Shown here in pieces: positions 1 to 5,150 of a stretch of 5,150 bases of DNA. This stretch comes from Candidatus Altarchaeota archaeon (GTDB taxonomy: Archaea > Altiarchaeota > Altiarchaeia > IMC4 > SCGC-AAA252-I15). The position numbers were made by a program, and so were the translations under genes. The notes below the pieces were generated by a model. It saw only the letters and a program-made list of their open reading frames with translations. It searched no databases and was not told where the DNA came from. How positions within the stretch are numbered: the stretch's first letter is position 1; the number at the start of each line of letters is the position of its first letter. The stretch covers positions 1 to 5,150 of the forward strand of contig JAPKXP010000060.1 of NCBI GenBank assembly GCA_026394745.1, read 5' to 3'.

Positions 1-1880
1 ATCAACTGCTCCTTGCCGTATCCCATGAACGTGCAGTATGCGTCGTTTAACAGGACCCACCGGTGCTGCCAGTCCTTAACGAAAACTGGGTCACCAATGG
101 TGTCTATTATCTTGCCAAGGAACTCTTTTGATGCACGGAGCGCCTCCTCAGTCTTCTTCTGCTCGGTGATGTCTTCTACCATTCCAATGGAGAACAAAGG
201 ATCTCCTTTCTCGTCTCTTGCAAGAGATACGACAAGACGGCCCCAGACTATCGTGCCGTCCTTCTTGATGTACCTCCGGTCCATGTTGTAGCTGTCGCGC
301 TTTCCGCTGAGCAGTTCCTCGCTTAGCTCCTGGCTTACGACTAAGTCGTCTGGGTGCGTAAGTTCCCTCATGAGCTTTTTGTGCAGCTCCTTTGTGTCGT
401 ACCCGAACATGTTCTGTAGGACGGGGTTGGTGACCAGTATGTGGCCGTCCATGTCTATGACCGCAATCCCTATCGGAGCGCCCTCGAATATGGTCCTAAG
501 CCTTGCTTCACTGTCCTGAAGGGCCTGCTCAGCTTTCTTACGTTCCGTCATGTCGCGCATCATCCCTGAAATCTCGTCGCCTTCAAGGACGGCGCTTATC
601 ATAATATCCTTGTATTTGCCGGATTTCGTGCGCAGTTTGGCGTCGAAGCTGGTTATTCTGCCATGTTCCTGAAGCGTCTTTACGAGCTTATTCCGGTCTT
701 CTGGAGTCTGGTAAAAGCTTGTGGCGTTTTGTGACATCATTTCCTTTGGCGAGTCGTACTCCAGCATGTTAGCCAAAGCCTGGTTGGCGAATATGAATTC
801 GCCGGTGATTTTGGTCTTGTAGACGCCTGCTGGCGCGTTGTCCACTAGGATACGGTACTTGTTTTCAGACTCGCGGAGAGCCTCCTCCGCCTTTTTTCTT
901 TCGGTGATGTCGCGGGCTATGCTTAATACAGCGGGCTTGCCGCTGAAATTTATCACCTTTGAGCTGAGTTCTATGGGTATTCTCGTTCCGTTCTTTGCTA
1001 TGTGAGTTGTCTCGAAGATTAGATTGCCTTTCTTCCGGATAGTATTAAGCCTTTCAGGGACTAGGCCGACGAACTCTAGGGATTCTATGTCCTTTGTACT
1101 CATCTTCAAGAGCTCGTCCCTGGCGTATCCGAGGCGCTGGCAGGCGACCTGATTGACCTCCAGGAAACGGCCTTGCATGTCGTGTATGAACATGGCGTCG
1201 CTGGCGTTGTCGAAAAGCGTCCTGAAACGCTCCTGGGATTCTAGGCTGGCGTTCTCCGCTTTCTTCATGTTTTCGAACATATTGCGGTAGTTCTCCTCGC
1301 TCTCCTTAAGCTCGATTTCCGCCTGCTTCTGTTTTGTGACGTCGTCGTATACTGCGACAATCTCGCTGGAGTGCAGCCGGTAGACGTAGTTGTTCCTCCA
1401 GCCGACAATCCTATTGTCCGAGTACATGGACACGGGATGATGCTCTGGCTTTCCTGTCTTCCAGACTCGCTTGAAAACGTCTAAGAGCCCGAACTTCCTG
1501 ACGCCAGGGAAGACTTTCAGAACGCTTTTCCCAAGGACGTCTTCCTTTCGTATGCCCTCTATTCTCTCAGCAGCCTTGTTGAAGTCTTTGAATATGAAGT
1601 CGCGTCCGTTGCCGAAAACCTTGTAGACTACGACCCCGCTGCTCATGTTGTCTACCAGCCCTCTGAAGCGGAACTCGCTGTCTTTTAAAGTCTTTTCGGC
1701 GTTTTTTATCTTCGTGGGGAGTGAACCGGACCTTGCCTTAGATTCCTTCGGTGCTGCGTTATCGGTTCCCCGTGCGCTACGGGATTTGATTCCGACCTTA
1801 GATTGTCGTTTAGCGCTGCCACTACCCCTAAAAATCTTTTTTTCCGGTTTCTTTCGGCTGCTGCGGGAGAATGCAGGCAT
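1..1880 (-). CDS. Multi-PAS sensor protein (probable signal-transduction histidine kinase), 3' end outside window
   Basis: The frame is open from an ATG at 1880-1878 to the left edge, giving 626 complete codons and no stop. Residues 1-65 are rich in Lys, Arg and Ser and are probably disordered. Four complete PAS/PAC modules follow, at about 67-182, 215-326, 338-445 and 457-572, and a fifth begins at about 584. Modules 2-4 end in the classic PAC tail (RDITERKKAEEAL, RDMTERKKAEQAL, EDITEQKKTEEAL); module 1 ends in the weaker DDVTKQKQAE. PAS domains sense ligands, redox state or partner proteins and pass the signal along helical linkers. No signal peptide or membrane span is visible, so the part seen is cytoplasmic. 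The output domain is beyond the edge: HisKA/HATPase is the commonest in archaea, but a regulator without a kinase is possible. Heptad-spaced helix between modules 1 and 2 suggests loss of a PAS core. This ATG is the first in frame near the promoter, and no ribosome-binding site precedes it. The PAS identity is very sure; the kinase assignment is inference. Confidence 0.93.
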   Translation of the reverse strand, partial: MPAFSRSSRKKPEKKIFRGSGSAKRQSKVGIKSRSARGTDNAAPKESKARSGSLPTKIKNAEKTLKDSEFRFRGLVDNMSSGVVVYKVFGNGRDFIFKDFNKAAERIEGIRKEDVLGKSVLKVFPGVRKFGLLDVFKRVWKTGKPEHHPVSMYSDNRIVGWRNNYVYRLHSSEIVAVYDDVTKQKQAEIELKESEENYRNMFENMKKAENASLESQERFRTLFDNASDAMFIHDMQGRFLEVNQVACQRLGYARDELLKMSTKDIESLEFVGLVPERLNTIRKKGNLIFETTHIAKNGTRIPIELSSKVINFSGKPAVLSIARDITERKKAEEALRESENKYRILVDNAPAGVYKTKITGEFIFANQALANMLEYDSPKEMMSQNATSFYQTPEDRNKLVKTLQEHGRITSFDAKLRTKSGKYKDIMISAVLEGDEISGMMRDMTERKKAEQALQDSEARLRTIFEGAPIGIAVIDMDGHILVTNPVLQNMFGYDTKELHKKLMRELTHPDDLVVSQELSEELLSGKRDSYNMDRRYIKKDGTIVWGRLVVSLARDEKGDPLFSIGMVEDITEQKKTEEALRASKEFLGKIIDTIGDPVFVKDWQHRWVLLNDAYCTFMGYGKEQL

Positions 1881-1905
1881 GACAGGTAGATATTTGGATT
1901 GCGCG

Positions 1906-1912
1906 ATTAAAA
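1906..1912 (-). promoter_or_regulatory. TATA-like box for the PAS sensor gene
   Basis: On the minus strand this reads TTTTAAT, centred about 29 nt upstream of the ATG at 1880. That is close to the spacing expected for an archaeal TATA box with a leaderless or 1-3 nt leader transcript. No purine-rich BRE is obvious upstream. The stronger palindromic element at 1926-1934 could serve instead, giving a leader of about 23 nt. The call rests on position and A/T content only. Confidence 0.4.
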
Positions 1913-1925
1913 GGTCTGAACCGCG

Positions 1926-1934
1926 TTTAAATAT
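1926..1934 (+). promoter_or_regulatory. TATA box for the LemA/DUF3137 operon
   Basis: TTTAAATAT is centred 26 nt upstream of the ATG at 1956, the canonical archaeal distance from TATA box to transcription start, so the mRNA would begin at or next to that ATG. It ends only 6 nt before the GTG at 1941, so that GTG would lie upstream of the transcript. This decides the start codon of the LemA gene. The core TTTAAA is palindromic and could also drive the divergent sensor gene. No Shine-Dalgarno sequence lies before either candidate start. Confidence 0.6.
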
Positions 1935-1955
1935 CCGCCCGTGAAATTAATAGTT

Positions 1956-2549
1956 ATGATAGAGGTGTTGGGGACTTTCCTGCTGGTTGTTCTCGTCGTA
2001 ATCGCCGTTATCCTGCTTTTTCCGGTAATCTTCGTCGTCCTTTTGTACAACAGCCTGATTTCCAAGAGGAACCGGGTTGAGAACACTTTCGCGAGCATTG
2101 ACGTGCTGTTGAAGAAGAGGTACGACCTAATTCCAAACCTGGTCGAGACTGTGAAAGGCTACATGAAGCACGAGAAGGACGTGTTCACCAAGGTCACTGA
2201 GCTTAGGTCGAAGGCGATTTCACCTACTGCATCAAGCGAAGAGAAGATAGACTTGGACAACCAGATTACAGGCTTTTTGAAGACTCTCATGGTTTCAGTC
2301 GAGAATTACCCCCAGCTTAAGGCCAACGAAAACTTCCTGCACCTGCAGGCCTCCCTGACTGAGGTGGAGGAGCAGATTTCCGCGGCAAGGAGGGCTTACA
2401 ACGCAATGGTGCTCGACTACAACAACGCGGTCGAGATGCTACCTACCAGCATAGTCGCGGCAGTTCTTGGTTTCAGGAGGAAGATATTTTTTGAAGCAGC
2501 CTCCGGCGAGAAGGGCGCCATTGACGTAGGCAAAACCCTAGCTAAGTAA
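1956..2549 (+). CDS. lemA: LemA family membrane protein
   Basis: This 197-residue protein belongs to the LemA family, whose biochemical role is unknown. A long N-terminal hydrophobic stretch (about residues 4-34, broken by one proline) anchors it in the membrane. Next comes the family's most conserved block: an N-S-L-I-S-K-R-N-R-V-E-N run, then IDVLLKKRYDLIPNLVETVK and a YMKHE motif. The C-terminal half carries the other hallmarks: YPQLKANENFLHLQ, EEQISAARRAYNAMV, DYNNAVE, and an FRRKIFFEA motif. It should be a helical bundle projecting from the membrane, and the length is normal. An in-frame GTG at 1941 would add five residues (MKLIV), but the TATA box spacing favours the ATG at 1956 as a leaderless start. 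The stop is 8 nt before the DUF3137 gene, so the two form an operon. Bacterial LemA genes are also often found beside DUF3137 genes, which suggests a shared membrane function. The family call is very sure. Confidence 0.95.
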   Translation: MIEVLGTFLLVVLVVIAVILLFPVIFVVLLYNSLISKRNRVENTFASIDVLLKKRYDLIPNLVETVKGYMKHEKDVFTKVTELRSKAISPTASSEEKIDLDNQITGFLKTLMVSVENYPQLKANENFLHLQASLTEVEEQISAARRAYNAMVLDYNNAVEMLPTSIVAAVLGFRRKIFFEAASGEKGAIDVGKTLAK

Positions 2550-2557
2550 AGTAAACG

Positions 2558-3547
2558 ATGAAAACAGTTGAGGAACTGAAGAAGTATTACGAAGAGCAGC
2601 TTCTAAGCGACCTGAAGGAGCTTGACGGCAAGAGGAAGAAGACCCTCCTCACGATGATTGGCTATACGGGAGTCGTATTCGTCGTCGGGGTGGTTTTGGC
2701 AGTGGTGTTAATTCTCATGGCTTACACCACCAACCCCTGCCTGCCTTGCTGCGTGATTATGGCGCCTATGTTCCTGCTCATCGCCTGGATTGTCAGCCTC
2801 AACCACGCGAAGAGCGGCTACGTCAAAGGCTTTAAGGTGCAGGTCATGCCCAAGATAGTCAAGTTCATAGACGAAGGCCTGTCTTTCGACGAGAAACGAG
2901 GCGTATCCCTCGCCGACTTCGGTAAAAGCAAGATTTTCCTTACTCATGTGGACTCCTACAGCTCCGAAGACTACATATACGGCACCGTCGGCAAGACGAA
3001 GATAGAATTCTCCGAAGTGCACGCACAGGAGAAGCGGGAGTACAGGGACAGCAAAGGCCACCGCCACACGCAATACGTTACGATATTCAAGGGCGTCTTC
3101 TTCATAGCGGACTTCAACAAGAACTTCAGGACTCAGACGCTCGTTTTGCCTGACACCGCAGAAAAACTTTTAGGGAATATGATAGGCTCCTTCCTCCAGT
3201 CCAAGAACATCGGAAGGCCCCCGCTCGTCAAGATGGAGGATCCCGAGTTCGAGAAGATTTTTGTCGTGTACGGCGACGACCAGATTGAAGCAAGGTACGT
3301 TTTATCGACGAGCCTGATGAGGAGGATTGTGGACTTCAAGAACAGGACGAAGAGGAACGTCTACTTGTCTTTCATCGAGAACAAACTCATGGTCGCAATA
3401 CCCGAAGGCAGGAACTTGTTCGAGCCGCGCCTGTTCAGGTCCATAGTGGACTACAGCCAGGTGGAGCAGTACTACAACGACCTCAAGTTCATAGTCGAGA
3501 TTATCGACGACCTGAACCTCAACACCCGCATATGGGGCAAGGAATAA
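2558..3547 (+). CDS. DUF3137 family membrane protein
   Basis: This 329-residue protein matches DUF3137, a family of unknown function. A charged, helical N-terminus (1-30) precedes two membrane spans, at about 32-55 and 62-81, separated by a very short turn containing C61, C64 and C65. The soluble remainder holds the family's two conserved parts. The first, at about 138-199, includes YGTVGKTKIEFSEVHAQEK, a charged RDSKGHRHTQY loop and FKGVFFIADFNKNF. The second, at about 224-325, includes DPEFEKIFVVYGDDQIEARY, LSTSLMRRI and NKLMVAIP. Both ends and most of the chain therefore probably face the cytoplasm. It starts 8 nt after the LemA stop with no Shine-Dalgarno sequence, so it is co-transcribed and probably translationally linked. 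LemA/DUF3137 adjacency is known in bacteria and suggests a shared complex; that functional link is inference. No frameshift or truncation is seen. The family call is firm, the role unknown. Confidence 0.9.
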   Translation: MKTVEELKKYYEEQLLSDLKELDGKRKKTLLTMIGYTGVVFVVGVVLAVVLILMAYTTNPCLPCCVIMAPMFLLIAWIVSLNHAKSGYVKGFKVQVMPKIVKFIDEGLSFDEKRGVSLADFGKSKIFLTHVDSYSSEDYIYGTVGKTKIEFSEVHAQEKREYRDSKGHRHTQYVTIFKGVFFIADFNKNFRTQTLVLPDTAEKLLGNMIGSFLQSKNIGRPPLVKMEDPEFEKIFVVYGDDQIEARYVLSTSLMRRIVDFKNRTKRNVYLSFIENKLMVAIPEGRNLFEPRLFRSIVDYSQVEQYYNDLKFIVEIIDDLNLNTRIWGKE

Positions 3548-3565
3548 TCTCCTGAAGAACTTGGG

Positions 3566-3573
3566 CTTAAATT
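3566..3573 (+). promoter_or_regulatory. TATA-like box for the ABC exporter gene
   Basis: CTTAAATT lies in the 50-nt gap after the DUF3137 stop, centred about 28 nt upstream of the ATG at 3598. This fits an archaeal promoter giving a leaderless transcript. The bases just before the ATG contain no Shine-Dalgarno sequence, which agrees. It suggests the exporter can be transcribed on its own, although read-through from the LemA operon is not excluded because no terminator is visible in the gap. Confidence 0.45.
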
Positions 3574-3597
3574 GCATAAAGTACCATATCTTCTGCA

Positions 3598-5150
3598 ATG
3601 GACGTCGTTTCGATACGCAACCTTTCCAAGGAATTCGACGGCTTCAAGGCTGTTGACGGCATAAGCTTCAGCGTCGAGGAGGGTGAGGTATTCGGATTCC
3701 TGGGTCCTAACGGCGCGGGAAAAACGACGACCCTGTCAATGCTTGCGACGCTCCTCGAGCCGACTTCAGGCGAAGCTTACGTTAACGGATTCAACATCAG
3801 GACCCAGAGGGACGACGTCAGAAAGTCCATCGGCATAGTCTTCCAGGATCAGAGCCTCGACGAGGAGTTGACTGCGGAGGAGAACATGGACTTCCACGGC
3901 AGGCTCTACAAGATTCCTAAGGACGTCCGCAAAAAGAAGATTGAGGAGCTCCTGAAGCTGGTTGAGTTGTACGACAGGAAAGACGACCTCGTGAAGACGT
4001 TCTCGGGGGGAATGAGGAGGCGGCTTGAGATTGCCAGAGGACTCCTGCACGAGCCTAAAGTCCTTTTCCTGGACGAGCCGACGCTCGGCCTGGACCCGCA
4101 GACGAGGAACCGCATCTGGGAGTACATACAACAGCTTTCCGGCAAGAAGGAGACGACGATAATATTAACCACGCACTACATGGAGGAGGCGGACCGGCTC
4201 TGCAACAGGGTCGCGATAATAGACTCGGGGAAGATAATCGCGGTAGACAAGTCGCAGAACCTGAAGGACAGGATTGGCGGCGACATGATAACCTTCGAAA
4301 CTCCCGACGCGGACAAAATCAAGGCCATCGCAGATAAGATGCCGTGGTTCAAGTCCGCAACGCAGCACGACGGATTCCTCACGATGAACGTCGTGGACGC
4401 GGAAAAGAACGTCGCCGAGATAATCGGCCTGACCTGCAAGGAAGGGCTTACAGTAAAATCGATAAAGATTCACAAGCCGACGCTTGAGGACGTCTTCCTG
4501 ACTTTCACTGGCAAGACGATCAGGGCTGAGGAGGCAGGCACGAAAGACAGGATGCGCATGATACGCAGGCTGAGGATGGGACGGATGTCCGGAACCAGCT
4601 CGATTTCGACGGATTACATCGGGTTCATAGTGCCGGGAGTGGTCTGCATGAGCGTTCTTTTCACGGCAATGTTCTCCGGCATACAGGTCATATGGGACAA
4701 GCAGTTCGGTTTCCTGAAGGAGACGCTCGTCGCGCCGATATCGCGAGTCGAGATAATGCTGGGGCAGACGCTTGGCGGTGCGACGACGTCGGTCATACAA
4801 GGCCTGCTGACGCTAGTCATAGCCATGGTCGTCGGGATAGGGCTTTCGTTCAGCGTGAAAGGGTTCATAATCGCGGTCGGATTCATGACGCTCATAGGAC
4901 TATCGTTCACTGCTTTGGGGATAGCGTTCGCCTCTAGGATGGAGGACATGCACGGGTTCCAGCTTATAATGAACTTCGTGATATTCCCGATTTTCGGGCT
5001 GTCTGGAGCCGTGTTCCCGTTGACGAACCTGCCAGGCTGGCTTAAAATGGTGAGTTACATGGATCCGCTCACTTATGGAGTCCAAGGGGTCAGGTATGGA
5101 CTCTTAGGGACGTCAGAGATTAACCCGTGGCTGTGCCTTACAGTACTCTG
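3598..5150 (+). CDS. DrrA/DrrB-like ABC-2 exporter, ATPase and permease fused in one frame, 3' end outside window
   Basis: The frame is open from the ATG at 3598 to the right edge (517 codons). Residues 1-310 form a complete ATPase of the daunorubicin-resistance DrrA type: Walker A GPNGAGKTT at 36-44, Q-loop Q83, signature FSGGM at 135-139 (usual LSGGQ), Walker B VLFLDE at 155-160 with catalytic E160, D-loop GLDPQTR at 164-170 and switch H193. The LEDVFL motif (296-301) marks the usual end of these ATPases, followed by a basic tail to about 330. The chain then continues without a stop into an ABC-2 permease: spans at about 341-361, 393-418, 422-446 and 453-475, with the conserved VIWDKQFGFLKETLVAP loop at 364-380. 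The cytoplasmic helix and first span that normally precede IGFIVPG are absent. Such exporters move drugs, lipids or polysaccharide precursors; the substrate cannot be told here. Normally the two subunits are separate genes. The fusion may be real, or may reflect an internal deletion or assembly collapse. Methionines at 319, 321, 327 and 330 could allow separate permease starts. Confidence 0.92.
   Translation, partial: MDVVSIRNLSKEFDGFKAVDGISFSVEEGEVFGFLGPNGAGKTTTLSMLATLLEPTSGEAYVNGFNIRTQRDDVRKSIGIVFQDQSLDEELTAEENMDFHGRLYKIPKDVRKKKIEELLKLVELYDRKDDLVKTFSGGMRRRLEIARGLLHEPKVLFLDEPTLGLDPQTRNRIWEYIQQLSGKKETTIILTTHYMEEADRLCNRVAIIDSGKIIAVDKSQNLKDRIGGDMITFETPDADKIKAIADKMPWFKSATQHDGFLTMNVVDAEKNVAEIIGLTCKEGLTVKSIKIHKPTLEDVFLTFTGKTIRAEEAGTKDRMRMIRRLRMGRMSGTSSISTDYIGFIVPGVVCMSVLFTAMFSGIQVIWDKQFGFLKETLVAPISRVEIMLGQTLGGATTSVIQGLLTLVIAMVVGIGLSFSVKGFIIAVGFMTLIGLSFTALGIAFASRMEDMHGFQLIMNFVIFPIFGLSGAVFPLTNLPGWLKMVSYMDPLTYGVQGVRYGLLGTSEINPWLCLTVL
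4525..4620 (+). other. Junction between ATPase and permease domains in the fused ABC gene
   Basis: Codons 310-341 join the two domains. The first part continues the ATPase's charged C-terminal tail (KDRMRMIRRLRMGR at 316-329). The second (SGTSSISTDYI at 331-341) resembles the loop that follows span 1 in DrrB-type permeases. No hydrophobic stretch long enough for a membrane helix occurs between LEDVFL and IGFIVPG. The ATPase stop, any intergenic bases, the permease start and span 1 would thus all be missing at this point, with the frame kept. The exact breakpoint cannot be placed without homologues; I put it near codon 330. Confidence 0.55.

Noticed and set aside
13..291. A 92-codon plus-strand open frame at the left edge
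   Set aside because: It lies antisense to PAS4 and the PAC tail of the sensor, whose reading frame is continuous and clearly conserved.
126..1343. DNA-level direct repeats at the four PAC-exit linkers (for example around 126-173, 507-554, 864-911 and 1296-1343)
   Set aside because: The similarity is at the protein level (ITERKKAEEAL-type linkers) and is expected for tandem PAS proteins; it is not a mobile or CRISPR-like repeat.
1645..1944. A 99-codon plus-strand open frame overlapping the 5' end of the PAS sensor gene
   Set aside because: It is antisense to the sensor's start and first PAS domain, resembles no known family, and would end just after the divergent promoter begins.
1941..1955. 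GTG at 1941 as the start of the LemA gene
   Set aside because: The TATA box ends only 6 nt upstream, so this codon should lie before the transcript start; ATG 1956 has the right spacing.
2708..3073. A 121-codon minus-strand open frame inside the DUF3137 gene
   Set aside because: The plus-strand frame carries the conserved DUF3137 motifs across this stretch, and the antisense product has no recognisable features or promoter.
3548..3597. A transcription terminator between the DUF3137 and exporter genes
   Set aside because: No hairpin followed by T-run and no convincing T-rich tract is present in the 50-nt gap.
4165..4800. A 211-codon open frame on the minus strand inside the ABC exporter gene
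   Set aside because: It is antisense to well-conserved ATPase and permease motifs on the plus strand. Its translation is rich in Arg, His and Tyr with no recognisable domain, so it is a codon-usage shadow.

Overview
The window looks like archaeal chromosomal DNA. None of the four genes has a convincing Shine-Dalgarno sequence. Instead, A/T-rich boxes resembling archaeal TATA elements lie about 26-29 nt upstream of three of the four start codons, as expected for leaderless or nearly leaderless transcripts. AGG and ATA codons are common, and base composition is balanced. I cannot name the lineage from this sequence alone.

Layout: (1) 1-1880, minus strand: the N-terminal 626 residues of a large cytoplasmic multi-PAS sensor protein. 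It has four complete PAS/PAC modules and the start of a fifth, and runs off the left edge before any output domain. (2) 1881-1955: a short divergent promoter region with TATA-like elements for both directions. (3) 1956-2549 and 2558-3547, plus strand: a tight two-gene operon encoding a LemA-family membrane protein and a DUF3137-family membrane protein. (4) 3548-3597: a short gap with its own TATA-like box. (5) 3598 to the right edge, plus strand: an ABC-2 exporter of the daunorubicin-resistance (DrrA/DrrB) type. Its ATPase and permease are read as one continuous polypeptide, and the permease part appears to lack its usual N-terminal helix and first membrane span.

The LemA/DUF3137 pair probably works together at the membrane, though its biochemical role is unknown. 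The exporter may be transcribed separately. Nothing here directly ties the PAS sensor to the genes it diverges from, but the shared intergenic region makes co-regulation possible.

The two points most worth checking are the DrrA-DrrB fusion missing its first membrane helix, and a probable scar of an excised PAS domain between PAS1 and PAS2 of the sensor. No RNA genes, CRISPR array, insertion sequence or clear terminator was seen, and no stretch longer than about 75 bases lacks a gene.
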